A stretch of DNA of 64,000 nt from Bradyrhizobium sp. 4 (GCF_023100905.1 NZ_CP064686.1:124001-188000), one strand, 5' to 3'. Shown: positions 18,538 through 27,748, numbered from the stretch's first letter. The notes: generated by a model from the sequence alone, not told the origin. Numbers and translations: made by a program.

Positions 18538-18924
18538 TTACTCGTTGACGGCAGCAGCCGGGCGGTCCTGCTTCTTCTCGACGATGCGGGCCGACTTGCC
18601 GCGAAGGTTGCGGAGATAATAGAGCTTGGCGCGACGGACCTTGCCGCGGCGCACCACCTTGATCGAGTCGATCATCGGCGACATCACCGGGAACACGCGC
18701 TCCACGCCTTCGCCGTACGAAATCTTGCGCACCGTGAAGCTCTCGTTGAGACCGCCGCCGGAACGGCCGATGCAAACGCCTTCATAGGCCTGCACGCGGG
18801 TGCGGTCGCCTTCGACGACCTTCACGTTGACGATCACGGTGTCGCCGGGGCCGAATTCCGGAATCTCCTTGTTGGCGGAGAGCTTGTCGAATTGCTCTTT
18901 TTCGAGCTGTTGGATCAGGTTCAT
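18538..18924 (-). CDS. rplS: 50S ribosomal protein L19
   Basis: A 128-residue L19, a large-subunit protein at the interface with the 30S subunit. Signature segments are FGPGDTVIVNVKVVEGDRTRV and FTVRKISYGEGVERVFP, then RRGKVRRAKLYYLR. The C-terminal extension after the core (KSARIVEKKQDRP) is usual in alphaproteobacteria. It is the last gene of ffh-rpsP-rimM-trmD-rplS and is followed by a strong terminator. Confidence 0.98.
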   Translation of the reverse strand: MNLIQQLEKEQFDKLSANKEIPEFGPGDTVIVNVKVVEGDRTRVQAYEGVCIGRSGGGLNESFTVRKISYGEGVERVFPVMSPMIDSIKVVRRGKVRRAKLYYLRNLRGKSARIVEKKQDRPAAAVNE

Positions 18925-19034
18925 GGGTAAATCTCCATCGGCGCGCCCAGCCTTGGAAAACGGGGGCTGCGCGAAATTCGTTTATCCAGCCATTGCGGAT
19001 GTGGCCGCTGCTATAAGGCAAGCCGGAGCGTTTG

Positions 19035-19790
19035 TCACCCGTCTGTCTTGTTTTTTGGCGTTTTTTGGCGTCCGGCCCGATTCGGGACTTTGCTCGGGAT
19101 CTGGGCCCACAAATCCGGTCGCCGGGCCGCCGTCAGCGCCTCGGATTCCGCCCGCCGCCAGCTGGCGACCTTGGCGTGGTCGCCGGAGGTCAGGATCTCC
19201 GGGATCGGGGTTCCCTCGAACAGCTGCGGCCGGGTGTATTGGGGGTATTCGAGGAGACCGTCCGAGAAGCTTTCCTCGGTTCCCGAGGCCTCCTTGCCCA
19301 TCACGCCGGGCAGCAGCCGAACACAGGCGTCGATCAGGGCCAGGGCCGCGATTTCACCGCCGGAGAGCACGTAATCCCCGATCGAGACCTCCTCCAAACC
19401 CCGCCCGTCGATCACGCGCTGGTCCACCCCCTCGAACCGCCCGCAGACGATCAGGGGACCCGGGCCCTTGGCGAGCTCCAGGACGCGGGCCTGGGTCAAT
19501 GGCCGACCCCTCGGGCTCATCAGCAGTTTCGGCCGGTCCGGGCCAATCCCGGCGGCATCGATGGCCGCCGCCAGAACATCGGCCCGAAGCACCATGCCCG
19601 GCCCGCCGCCGGCCGGGGTGTCATCGACGCTGCGGTGGCGGTCGGTGGCCGAGGCCCGGATGTCCCGCGCCTCCAGCTCCCAGAGCCCGCCAGCCAGCGC
19701 CCGGCCGGCCAGGCTCACGCCCAGCGGCCCCGGAAACATTTCCGGAAACAGCGTCAGCACCGTCGCGCGCCAGGGTGAGGAGGTGGTCAT
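19035..19790 (-). CDS. trmD: tRNA (guanine-N1)-methyltransferase
   Basis: A 251-residue SPOUT-family methyltransferase that methylates G37 of tRNAs reading CNN codons, using S-adenosylmethionine. Landmarks are ATVLTLFPEMFPG at the start, DDTPAGGGPGMVL and the knotted SAM site with GDYVLSGGEIAALALIDA. The C-terminus is basic. It lies in the conserved rimM-trmD-rplS order. The gap to rimM contains a family A repeat. Confidence 0.97.
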   Translation of the reverse strand: MTTSSPWRATVLTLFPEMFPGPLGVSLAGRALAGGLWELEARDIRASATDRHRSVDDTPAGGGPGMVLRADVLAAAIDAAGIGPDRPKLLMSPRGRPLTQARVLELAKGPGPLIVCGRFEGVDQRVIDGRGLEEVSIGDYVLSGGEIAALALIDACVRLLPGVMGKEASGTEESFSDGLLEYPQYTRPQLFEGTPIPEILTSGDHAKVASWRRAESEALTAARRPDLWAQIPSKVPNRAGRQKTPKNKTDG

Positions 19791-19805
19791 TGGATCTCAA
19801 TTATT

Positions 19806-19936
19806 GTCGTCCCGGACAAGCAGAGCGCAGATCCGGGACCCATAACCACCGCACTTCGTTTTGCGACGGCTGGAGCGATCAGCTTAGCCAAAAATTCTGG
19901 CCTGTGGTTATGGGTCCCGGCCTTCGCCCGGACGAC
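19806..19936. repeat. Palindromic repeat, family A, copy 2 (overlaps rimM 3' end)
   Basis: Left half GTCGTCCCGGACAAGCAGAG, right part TGTGGTTATGGGTCCCGGCC ending CGGACGAC. The right 29 bp encode the last residues and the stop codon of RimM. Confidence 0.8.
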
Positions 19937-20465
19937 TCGGGGAGGAATCCTCCTCCGTGTCCTCTGCCTCGATTTCCTGCGGCAGCGCGATCACGACGCG
20001 GCCGCCTGCGATGTCGACCTCCGGCACCACCGCGTCCGTGAACGGCAGCAGCAGCGTGGTGCCTGTGGGCGGCGCGATCTCGATGATGTCGCCGGCGCCG
20101 AAATTGTGGATCGCGAGCACGCGGCCGAGCGCATCGCCGGCCGTGGTGACGGCGGCGAGCCCGATCAGATCGGTGTGGTAATATTCGCCCTCGTCCGTCG
20201 CGGGCAGTTTTTCGCGCGCGACGTAGAGCTCGATGCCGTTGAGGCGCTCGGCCTCATCGCGGGTCGTGACGCCCTTGAACGTCGCAACCAGATGATCCTT
20301 GGCCGCGCGCGCCGTTGCAACCTCGAACTGGCGCTTGCCGTCCTTGGACGAGAGCAGACCGTAGCTCCGCACGGCAAAGGGATCTTCGGTGAAGGTCCAC
20401 AGTTTGACCGCGCCGCGCACGCCATGCGCGGCGCCGATCCGCGCGACGCAGACCAGCGCCGGCAT
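19908..20465 (-). CDS. rimM: Ribosome maturation factor RimM
   Basis: A 185-residue factor that binds S19 in the 30S head and assists 16S rRNA processing. The N-terminal RimM beta-barrel (VARIGAAHGVRGAVKLWTF) and the C-terminal PRC-barrel domain (YHTDLIGLAAVTTAGDALGRV...) are both complete by about residue 168. The last residues (SRPGEGRDP) and the TAA stop are encoded by the end of a family A intergenic repeat, so the tail is an add-on rather than part of the fold. It is 9 bp downstream of rpsP. Confidence 0.96.
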   Translation of the reverse strand: MPALVCVARIGAAHGVRGAVKLWTFTEDPFAVRSYGLLSSKDGKRQFEVATARAAKDHLVATFKGVTTRDEAERLNGIELYVAREKLPATDEGEYYHTDLIGLAAVTTAGDALGRVLAIHNFGAGDIIEIAPPTGTTLLLPFTDAVVPEVDIAGGRVVIALPQEIEAEDTEEDSSPSRPGEGRDP

Positions 20466-20474
20466 GATCTCGCC

Positions 20475-20807
20475 TTAACCCTTCGCGGCGGCTTCGGCCT
20501 GCGCCTTGCGCTCCTTGCGCGGCACGGCCTTCTCCGGATTGTTGCGCACTTCGCGCTTCTTGACGCCGGCGGCGTCGAGGAAGCGCGACACACGGTCCGA
20601 CGGCTGCGCGCCCTTGGCGAGCCACGCCTTCACCTTGTCCATGTCGAGCTTCAGCCGGGTCTCGTTGTCCTTCGGCAGCAGCGGGTTGAAATAGCCGAGA
20701 CGCTCGATGAAGCGGCCATCGCGGGGGAAGCGCGAATCGGCGACGACGACGTGATAGACGGGGCGCTTCTTGGTGCCGGCGCGGGCGAGACGGATAACGA
20801 CGGACAT
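20475..20807 (-). CDS. rpsP: 30S ribosomal protein S16
   Basis: A 110-residue S16, needed for 30S assembly. The N-terminus VVIRLARAGTKKRPVYHVVV and the DSRFPRDGRFIERLGYFNP segment are diagnostic. A charged Ala/Lys/Glu-rich C-terminal extension is typical of alphaproteobacteria. The upstream region carries AAGGAGAAC before the ATG. It is the second gene of the ffh-to-rplS cluster. Confidence 0.97.
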   Translation of the reverse strand: MSVVIRLARAGTKKRPVYHVVVADSRFPRDGRFIERLGYFNPLLPKDNETRLKLDMDKVKAWLAKGAQPSDRVSRFLDAAGVKKREVRNNPEKAVPRKERKAQAEAAAKG

Positions 20808-20893
20808 CTAAGTTCTCCTTCAAAGTACGTTTTGTTCGGTTGATTGGTATTCCGCGTTGCGCGAGACCGTTGCGATCTCCCGCGACGAATTCC

Positions 20894-22441
20894 TCATTTC
20901 TTCTTGCCGGAGAAACCGCCGAGGCCCGGCAGCATCGGCTTGCCGCTCAGCCCGGTCAGACCCGGAACGTTCGGCAGACCCTGGCGCAGTCCGGCAGGTA
21001 AATCCTTCGGCAGGCTGGGCAGACCTTGTCCGCCGCCACCCTGCATCTTCTCCTGCAGCGCCTTCATCTCTTCCGGCGAAGGCGGCTTCATGCCGCCGCC
21101 AAAGCCCATCGCCTGCGCGATGCCGGCGAGCGGACCGCGCTTGCCGGAGCCCATGGCCTTCATCATGTCGGCCATGTTCCGGTGCATCTTGAGCAGCTTG
21201 TTGACCTGCTCGACGCTCTGGCCGGAACCTGCGGCGATGCGCTTCTTGCGGCTGGCCTTGAGCAGATCGGGATGACGGCGCTCGTCGCGCGTCATGGAAT
21301 CGATCACCGCGACCTGGCGCTTCAAGATCTTGTCGTCGATGCCGGCGGCCGCGATCTGGTTCTTCATCTTGGCGATGCCGGGCATCATGCCCATCAGCCC
21401 GCTGATGCCGCCCATATTGGCCATCTGCGACAGCTGCTCGCGCATGTCGTTGAGGTCGAACTGACCCTTGCGCATCCGCTCGGCGGTGCGCGCGGCCTTT
21501 TCGGCATCGATGTTGGCGGCGGCGCGTTCGACCAGCGACACGACGTCGCCCATGCCGAGGATGCGGCCGGCGATACGGTCGGGATGGAAATCCTCCAGCG
21601 CGTCCGTCTTTTCACCGGTGCCGAGCAGCTTGATCGGCTTGCCGGTCACCGCGCGCATCGACAGCGCGGCGCCGCCCCGGCCGTCGCCGTCGACTCGTGT
21701 CAGCACGATGCCGGTGAGGCCGACGCGCTCGTCGAAGGCGCGCGCGAGGTTGACGGCGTCCTGGCCGGTGAGGCTGTCCGCCACCAGCAGCACTTCATGC
21801 GGATTTGCGGCGGCTTTGATCGCGGCTGCTTCCGCCATCATCTCTTCGTCGAGCGTGGTGCGGCCGGCCGTGTCGAGCAGCACGACGTCGTAGCCGCCGA
21901 GCTTGCCGGCCTCGAGCGCGCGCTTTGCGATCTGCGCCGGCTGCTGGCCGGCGATGATCGGCAGCGTCGGAATGTCGAGGTCGCGGCCCAGGACGGCCAG
22001 CTGCTCCATCGCCGCGGGACGGTAGATGTCGAGCGATGCCATCAGCACCTTGCGCTTGTCGCGCTGGACCATGCGACGGGCGAGCTTTGCGGTGGTGGTG
22101 GTCTTGCCGGAGCCTTGCAGGCCGACCATCATGATCGGCACCGGCGGCACGGAATTGATGTCGATGGTCTGGCTTTCGGCGCCGAGCGTGTTGATCAGCT
22201 CGTCGTGGACGATCTTGACCACCATCTGGCCTGGGGTCACCGACTTGACGACGGTGGCGCCGATCGCCTGCTCGCGGACCCGCTCGGTGAAGCTGCGCAC
22301 CACTTCGAGAGCCACGTCGGCTTCCAGCAGCGCGCGGCGCACCTCGCGCATGGCCGCGTCGACGTCCTTTTCGGTCAGCGCACCGCGCCCCGTCAGACGA
22401 TCGAGAATGCCGCCAAGCCGTTCCGACAGATTGTCGAACAA
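20894..22441 (-). CDS. ffh: Signal recognition particle protein Ffh
   Basis: A 515-residue SRP54 GTPase that binds 4.5S RNA and signal sequences of nascent membrane proteins and docks with FtsY, which is encoded at 29931. N-domain, G-domain (P-loop GLQGSGKT at 107-114; DTAGRTTLDEEM; TRVDGDGRGGAA) and a Met/Gly-rich M-domain are in order. The start is TTG at 22441, with AAGGA about 8 bp upstream; the protein then begins FDNLSERLGG as in relatives. The SRP RNA gene is not seen in the window. Confidence 0.97.
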   Translation of the reverse strand: MFDNLSERLGGILDRLTGRGALTEKDVDAAMREVRRALLEADVALEVVRSFTERVREQAIGATVVKSVTPGQMVVKIVHDELINTLGAESQTIDINSVPPVPIMMVGLQGSGKTTTTAKLARRMVQRDKRKVLMASLDIYRPAAMEQLAVLGRDLDIPTLPIIAGQQPAQIAKRALEAGKLGGYDVVLLDTAGRTTLDEEMMAEAAAIKAAANPHEVLLVADSLTGQDAVNLARAFDERVGLTGIVLTRVDGDGRGGAALSMRAVTGKPIKLLGTGEKTDALEDFHPDRIAGRILGMGDVVSLVERAAANIDAEKAARTAERMRKGQFDLNDMREQLSQMANMGGISGLMGMMPGIAKMKNQIAAAGIDDKILKRQVAVIDSMTRDERRHPDLLKASRKKRIAAGSGQSVEQVNKLLKMHRNMADMMKAMGSGKRGPLAGIAQAMGFGGGMKPPSPEEMKALQEKMQGGGGQGLPSLPKDLPAGLRQGLPNVPGLTGLSGKPMLPGLGGFSGKKK

Positions 22442-22773
22442 TGCCGTTGTCCTTTTTCACCTCTGCCCGCATGCGCGGAGGAGGGAGCAGAAAATCCAAA
22501 CACCTTTACGCCCGAGGGCGCATAGCGCTGTCGGGCGTTGGCCTCTGGCCTCTGGGGCCAGTGGGCGGGTCGAAAAGAAAGCCTTTCCGAGAAAGTGGCC
22601 GGGTTAAACGCCGGTGCCGCCCGAAAGTCAAGGAAAGTTAGGGGCGCGGAGCGCCATTGCCAGAGCAAGCTACTGAAAACAAAGTTCTTTCGGCCGTGGG
22701 TTCCTTTTCATCGGGGCCGGCCCATATGACAGCTTGATGTCCCGCCCCTCCGACCGTCCCTGAAGCCAGATCC
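22442..22773. other. 332-bp divergent promoter region, ffh and MBL gene
   Basis: Between divergently transcribed ffh and the MBL-fold hydrolase gene. It contains a minus-strand AAGGA just before the TTG of ffh. No gene, hairpin or repeat of note is recognised. Confidence 0.5.
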
Positions 22774-23838
22774 GTGCCGATCACCCGCCGCCGCCTTTTC
22801 GGACTGCTCGCCGGTGCCGGCGCATTGGTCGGCGTGCCCTCCCTTTGGATGTCCCGCATGAAAACCTATGACGGCCCGGTCTCCGACCATTTCGACGGTC
22901 TGAACTTCTTCGATCCGGACGGCGTGCCGCCGAAATCGCTTCGAGAGGTCCTGCGCTGGCAATTCGGCGGCAAGCGGCAGCGCGCGAGCTGGCCGGATTG
23001 GGCGCCGAGCCCCCATGCCGACACCCCGCCGGACCGCGTCGACGGCGACAAGGTGCGGCTCTCTTTCGTCGGCCACGCCAGCTGGCTGATCCAGACCGGC
23101 GGCCTCAATATTCTCGTCGATCCCGTCTGGTCGATGCGGGTCTCGCCCGTCAGCTTCGCCGGGCCCAAGCGGCACAACGATCCCGGCATTGCGTTCGACA
23201 AGCTGCCGAAGATCGATGTCGTGCTGGTCTCGCACGGCCATTACGATCATCTCGACATGGCGACGCTGTCGCGGCTCGCCAAGAATTTTGCCCCGCGTGT
23301 GGTGACCCCGCTCGGCAATGACGTCACGATGCGCAGCACCGATGCGACGATCAAGGTGGAAGCGTTCGACTGGCACGATCGCGTCGAGCTCGGCGGCGGC
23401 ATCGCCGTGACGCTGGTGCCGACCCGGCACTGGTCGGCGCGCGGCATGTTCGATCGCAACAAGGCGCTATGGGCGAGTTTCGTGCTGGAGACGCCGGCGG
23501 GGAAAATCTACGTCGTCTGCGATTCCGGCTATGGCGATGGCGGGCATTTCCGCCGAGTCGCCGAGAAGCACGGCCCGCTACGCCTGGCGATCCTCCCGAT
23601 CGGCGCCTACGAGCCGCGCTGGTTCATGCGCGACCAGCACATGAACCCGGAAGATGCGGTGAAGGCGCTCGCGGATTGCGGCGCGCAAGCCGCACTCGGG
23701 CATCATCACGGCACGTTTCAGCTGACCGATGAAGCCATCGATGCGCCGGCGAAGGCCTTGGTCGAGGCGCTCGACGCCGCAAAGGTGCCGCAGGAGCGGT
23801 TTGTCGCGATGAAGCCGGGGCAGGTGGTGGAGATTTAG
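22774..23838 (+). CDS. Exported MBL-fold metal-dependent hydrolase (NAPE-PLD/UlaG-like)
   Basis: A 354-residue metallo-beta-lactamase-fold protein. The metal motif is VSHGHYDHLD (HxHxDH), with further ligands expected at CDSGYGDG and LGHHHG. The order resembles the NAPE-PLD-like/UlaG-like branch, whose substrates include phospholipids or cyclic esters. The N-terminus TRRRLFGLLAGAGALVG looks like a twin-arginine signal, so the enzyme is probably periplasmic or anchored. The start is GTG at 22774. The true substrate is unknown. Confidence 0.83.
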   Translation: MPITRRRLFGLLAGAGALVGVPSLWMSRMKTYDGPVSDHFDGLNFFDPDGVPPKSLREVLRWQFGGKRQRASWPDWAPSPHADTPPDRVDGDKVRLSFVGHASWLIQTGGLNILVDPVWSMRVSPVSFAGPKRHNDPGIAFDKLPKIDVVLVSHGHYDHLDMATLSRLAKNFAPRVVTPLGNDVTMRSTDATIKVEAFDWHDRVELGGGIAVTLVPTRHWSARGMFDRNKALWASFVLETPAGKIYVVCDSGYGDGGHFRRVAEKHGPLRLAILPIGAYEPRWFMRDQHMNPEDAVKALADCGAQAALGHHHGTFQLTDEAIDAPAKALVEALDAAKVPQERFVAMKPGQVVEI

Positions 23839-23880
23839 CTTCACCGGGACAGACAATGGAGTCTGTCGCGGCAGCTGCGC

Positions 23881-24600
23881 CTACTGCTCTTTCGCCTTGA
23901 TCGCCCAACTCACATTCACCGTCACCGCCAGCGTTTCCTCGCCGGGCGCAACGGCCGCGCCGCCTGCGGCCATCGGCGCTGCGGCCATGCGTCCCTTGAA
24001 CAGCGGCATCGGGGCGCCGCCTTCGGACACGCTGAGCGGCGCGCCGAGCGTGACGCCGGTGGCCTTGGCGTAGATCTCCGCTTTGCGGCGGGCGTCTGCG
24101 ACAGCCTTCTCGCGGGCATCGTCGAGTAGTTTCGAGGCCTGCGTCACCTCGAAGGAGATGTTGCCGATATCGTTGGCGCCGGCGCCGACCAGCGTGTCGA
24201 TGATGGCGGCGACCTTGGTCACGTCGCGGATCTTCACGGTGACGCGGTTTGACGCGCGGAAGCCGACCACGGGCGAGGCGCCGGTGGATTTGTTCTGGCC
24301 GTATTGCGGCTGCAGCGACAGCCGCGAGGTCTGGTAATCCTTCTCGTCAATGCCTGCGCCCTTCAGCGCCAGCAGCACCTTGCCCATCGCGGCGTTGTTG
24401 GCGTCGGACGCTTCCTTCGCAGACTTGGCGTCGTTGGCGACGCCGGCGTCGATCTGCGCGAGATCAGGCGCGGCGGAGACCGTGGCTTCGCCGCTCACCG
24501 AAATCGCGGACGGAAAATCGTCGGCAAGCGCAGGCGTTGCCAGCATCGCGGCGGCAAAGGACGTAACAAGGGAGGTCAAAAGGATGGCAGGCTTTTTCAT
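23881..24600 (-). CDS. SIMPL (DUF541) domain periplasmic protein
   Basis: A 239-residue protein with a signal peptide (MKKPAILLTSLVTSFAAAML, cleavage near ALA at about residue 26) and one SIMPL/DUF541 domain: ISVSGEATVSAAPDLAQIDAGV at the start, then YQTSRLSLQPQY and VVGFRASNRVTVKIRD. SIMPL proteins are periplasmic or outer-membrane proteins of unclear role, some linked to oxidative stress. The ATG is 5 bp after the stop of the preceding GyrI-like gene, so the two are translationally coupled. Confidence 0.88.
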   Translation of the reverse strand: MKKPAILLTSLVTSFAAAMLATPALADDFPSAISVSGEATVSAAPDLAQIDAGVANDAKSAKEASDANNAAMGKVLLALKGAGIDEKDYQTSRLSLQPQYGQNKSTGASPVVGFRASNRVTVKIRDVTKVAAIIDTLVGAGANDIGNISFEVTQASKLLDDAREKAVADARRKAEIYAKATGVTLGAPLSVSEGGAPMPLFKGRMAAAPMAAGGAAVAPGEETLAVTVNVSWAIKAKEQ

Positions 24601-24605
24601 CGGTC

Positions 24606-25364
24606 TCACTTCAGCGGCACGAATACATTGATCACGAGCTTGTCCTCGGCCGTCTTCAGGGGATCGGTGAGGTATTCCTCGATGAAGGTGTCCTTGGCTT
24701 CCAGCTTCTTGTCGTCGAGGTGATTGGTGATCGCCTCATAGGTGTTGTCCATGTTGTCGTAGGAGCCGCGATGGACGAATTTCAGCGCCTTGCCCTCCGG
24801 CGATTTGCCGACACTCATGTCCTTGGGCAGGTTCTTCGGGTCCTGCTCGACCGGGATCTCGGCCAGGAAGGTGAAGCCGGTATCGTCGGTCGAGGTGTAG
24901 ACGATCATCGAATTGCCGGCGTGCTTGATGCCCTGCTTGTCCAGCAGCGTGTTCAGCGCCTTGAAGGCGTCGATCAGCGTGTCGAAGGCCGAGTCCCAAT
25001 TGGCAGTGCCCTTGACCATCACGACCTTCTTAGGCTCGAGCGTGGTCTCCTGTCCGAACGGATCGGCCGTCTGCACCGGAGCCGGCGTCGCGGCCGCAGC
25101 GGGCGGCGGGGCGGGGCTCGGTGAGGCACTGGCTGCGGGCGAGGGCGAGGTTGCAGGGGACGCCGCAGGCGACGTTGAAGGGCTTGGCGAGGCGCTGGCC
25201 GCCGGCGAGGGCGTGGCCACGGGTGCAGCGCTCGCGGCCGGGGAGGGCGAAGCCGATGCGGCCGGCGCCGGGCTCGGCGTTTGGGCCAGCGTGGCCGACA
25301 GACCAAACGACAAGGCCGCTGCCGGAATCAGCGCGGCCAAAGCGAGACGACGAAACCTGAACAT
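24606..25364 (-). CDS. Exported GyrI-like effector-binding domain protein with Ala/Ser/Pro linker
   Basis: A 252-residue protein in three parts. Residues 1-27 are a signal peptide. Residues about 29-98 are a low-complexity linker of SPAPAAS/ASPSP type repeats. The C-terminal 150 residues (VVMVKGTANWDSAFDTLIDA..., FVHRGSYDNMDNTYEAITNHL) resemble the GyrI/AraC effector-binding fold, usually cytoplasmic. GGGGAG lies 8 bp before the ATG at 25364. It forms a two-gene unit with the SIMPL protein. The fold assignment is moderate; the ligand is unknown. Confidence 0.8.
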   Translation of the reverse strand: MFRFRRLALAALIPAAALSFGLSATLAQTPSPAPAASASPSPAASAAPVATPSPAASASPSPSTSPAASPATSPSPAASASPSPAPPPAAAATPAPVQTADPFGQETTLEPKKVVMVKGTANWDSAFDTLIDAFKALNTLLDKQGIKHAGNSMIVYTSTDDTGFTFLAEIPVEQDPKNLPKDMSVGKSPEGKALKFVHRGSYDNMDNTYEAITNHLDDKKLEAKDTFIEEYLTDPLKTAEDKLVINVFVPLK

Positions 25365-25582
25365 TTTTATTCTCCCCAATAGCTTATCCGCCATGGCTTA
25401 CGTCCCCGAGGCCTTAACCCGGCCGCATGTCCCGGTTGCGCGAATTTCGCCGTTCTAACACGCGAGCGCCGAATTCGTCCCATGACAGATGCGTCATGGC
25501 AGCGTCCTGGCTCTTGTCGGCAAATCTCTGGCCAAGAGGGCCAAGGATCGCCATATAAGGCAGGCGAAATTCGGGAATTTTC

Positions 25583-26458
25583 ATGAGCGCGCTGGCCAAC
25601 CACGCATTTGCCAAGATGAACGGCATCGGCAACGAGATCGTCGTTGTCGACATGCGCGATTCCGCCACGACGGTCACCCCGGACGACGCCCGTGCGGTGG
25701 CATCGGCGCGAGGCGGTGTGCCCTACGACCAGCTCATGGTGCTGCAGAAGCCGCGCTTCGACGGCACCGAAGCTTTCATCAGCATCTACAACTGTGACGG
25801 CTCCGAGGCCGGCGCCTGCGGCAACGGCATGCGCTGCGTGGTGCGGCGCGTCTTCGAGAAGACCGGCCAGACCAATGCGACGTTCGAGACGGCCGCGGGC
25901 CTGCTCAATGCCTGGCAGGGTCCGGCGCCGGATCTTTATACGGTGGACATGGGCGCGCCGAAATTCGGCTGGCAAGACATTCCGCTCGACCAGGAATTCC
26001 GCGACACCCGCTACATCGAATTGCAGATCGGCCCGATCGACAATCCGATCCTGCATTCGCCCTCAGTCGTCAGCATGGGCAATCCGCATGCGATCTTCTG
26101 GGTCGATGACGTCAACGCCTACGATCTCGAGCGTTTCGGTCCGCTGCTGGAGAACCATCCGATCTTCCCGGAGCGCGCCAACATCACGCTCGCCCATATC
26201 GTCGATCCCCAGCACATCACGATCCGCACCTGGGAGCGCGGCGCCGGCCTGACTAGGGCCTGCGGCTCGGCCGCATGTGCCACGGCGGTTGCGGCGGCGC
26301 GGCTGAAGCGCGCCGAGCGCAATGTCGAGATCGCGCTGCCCGGCGGCAAGCTCGGGATCGAATGGCGCGAGCGCGACGATCACGTGCTGATGACGGGCAC
26401 GGCGACTTTCGAATATGAAGGCCGTTTCGATCCGGCGCTGTTCGCGCCGGTCGGGTGA
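25583..26458 (+). CDS. dapF: Diaminopimelate epimerase
   Basis: A 291-residue PLP-independent epimerase that converts LL- to meso-diaminopimelate for peptidoglycan and lysine. The two catalytic cysteines are C79 in GACGNGMRC and C227 in TRACGSAAC. KMNGIGNEIVVVD at the N-terminus is typical. The stop codon overlaps the next start (TGATG), so dapF and mtaB are translationally coupled, an arrangement I know from related rhizobia. Confidence 0.97.
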   Translation: MSALANHAFAKMNGIGNEIVVVDMRDSATTVTPDDARAVASARGGVPYDQLMVLQKPRFDGTEAFISIYNCDGSEAGACGNGMRCVVRRVFEKTGQTNATFETAAGLLNAWQGPAPDLYTVDMGAPKFGWQDIPLDQEFRDTRYIELQIGPIDNPILHSPSVVSMGNPHAIFWVDDVNAYDLERFGPLLENHPIFPERANITLAHIVDPQHITIRTWERGAGLTRACGSAACATAVAAARLKRAERNVEIALPGGKLGIEWRERDDHVLMTGTATFEYEGRFDPALFAPVG

Positions 26459-27711
26459 TGAGCGTCGACATCGTCACCTTCGGCTGCCGCCTCAACGCCT
26501 TTGAAGCCGAGGTGATCCGCCGCGAGGCCGAGGGCGCAGGCCTTTCAGATACCATCGTCATCAACAGCTGCGCCGTCACCAACGAAGCGGTGGCGCAGGC
26601 GCGCCAGTCGATCCGCAAGCTGAAACGCGAGCGGCCGGCAGCGCGCATCGTCGTCACCGGTTGCGCGGCGCAGACGCAAAGCGGCATGTTCGCCGAGATG
26701 GCCGAGGTCGATCGCGTCGTCGGCAATGACGACAAGATGCGGTCGTCCGCATGGCGCGAGGCGCGTGCGGCGTTCGATCTCGGTGCGAGCGAAAAAATCG
26801 CCGTCAGCGACATCATGGCGGTGAAGGAGATGGCGCCGCATCTCATCGACGGCTTTGCGAGCGGCCTGCCGCGCGTGTTCGTGCAGGTGCAGAACGGCTG
26901 CGACCATCGCTGCACCTTCTGTATCATTCCGTTCGGGCGCGGCAATTCGCGCTCGGTGCCGATGGGCGCGGTGGTCGATCAGGTCCGGGCGTTGGTCGCG
27001 CGCGGCCATGCCGAGATCGTGCTGACCGGCGTCGATCTCACCAGCTACGGCGCCGACCTGCCGGGTACGCCGAAGCTCGGCCTGCTGACGAAGCAGATTT
27101 TGCGGCACGTGCCGGAGCTGAGGCGCCTGCGCATCTCCTCGATCGATTCGATCGAGGCTGACAGCGATCTGTTGGATGCCATCGCTGAGGATTCGCGGCT
27201 GATGCCGCATCTGCACCTGTCGCTGCAGTCCGGCGACGACATGATCTTGAAGCGCATGAAGCGGCGGCATACGCGCGGCGACGCCATCGCGTTCTGCGAC
27301 CAGGTCCGTCGCCTGCGCCCGGACATCGCGCTGGGCGCCGACATCATTGCGGGCTTTCCGACCGAGACCGAGGAGATGTTCTCGCGCTCGCTCGATCTGG
27401 TCAGGGAATGCGGCCTGACATTCCTCCACGTCTTCCCCTATTCGCCGCGTCCCGGCACGCCGGCCGCGCGGATGCCGCAGGTTGCGGGCGGCGCAATCAG
27501 GGAGCGGTCGAAACGGCTACGCTCAGCCGGTGAGGCTGCGCTTCTGCAGCGGCTGCAAGCCGAGATCGGCGCCACGCGCGAGGTGCTGATCGAGAGCGAG
27601 GAGCAGGGACGGACGGAGCATTATCTGCCGGTGGCGATCGCGGGCGAGCGTGTGGGCCGCATCGTGCCGCTGCGGATCGCCGGTCGTGATGGCGCGCGGC
27701 TGACTGCTTAG
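26458..27711 (+). CDS. mtaB: tRNA t6A37 methylthiotransferase MtaB
   Basis: A 417-residue radical-SAM enzyme that adds a methylthio group to t6A at position 37 of tRNAs. The N-terminal methylthiotransferase domain has C10, C38 and C69 for the second iron-sulfur cluster. The radical-SAM motif is C148-x3-C152-x2-C155 (CDHRCTFC). A short TRAM-like tail ends the protein. MtaB is favoured over MiaB by the VDIVTFGCRLN start and by length. ATG 26458 overlaps the dapF stop by one base. Confidence 0.93.
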   Translation: MSVDIVTFGCRLNAFEAEVIRREAEGAGLSDTIVINSCAVTNEAVAQARQSIRKLKRERPAARIVVTGCAAQTQSGMFAEMAEVDRVVGNDDKMRSSAWREARAAFDLGASEKIAVSDIMAVKEMAPHLIDGFASGLPRVFVQVQNGCDHRCTFCIIPFGRGNSRSVPMGAVVDQVRALVARGHAEIVLTGVDLTSYGADLPGTPKLGLLTKQILRHVPELRRLRISSIDSIEADSDLLDAIAEDSRLMPHLHLSLQSGDDMILKRMKRRHTRGDAIAFCDQVRRLRPDIALGADIIAGFPTETEEMFSRSLDLVRECGLTFLHVFPYSPRPGTPAARMPQVAGGAIRERSKRLRSAGEAALLQRLQAEIGATREVLIESEEQGRTEHYLPVAIAGERVGRIVPLRIAGRDGARLTA

Positions 27712-27748
27712 CCTCGTTGCGGCGAGTGACGACGCGCTGTACCTCCAG

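Noticed and set aside
25090..25270. Short tandem-like repeats
   Set aside because: They encode the Ala/Ser/Pro linker of the GyrI-like protein, in frame; not a non-coding repeat array.
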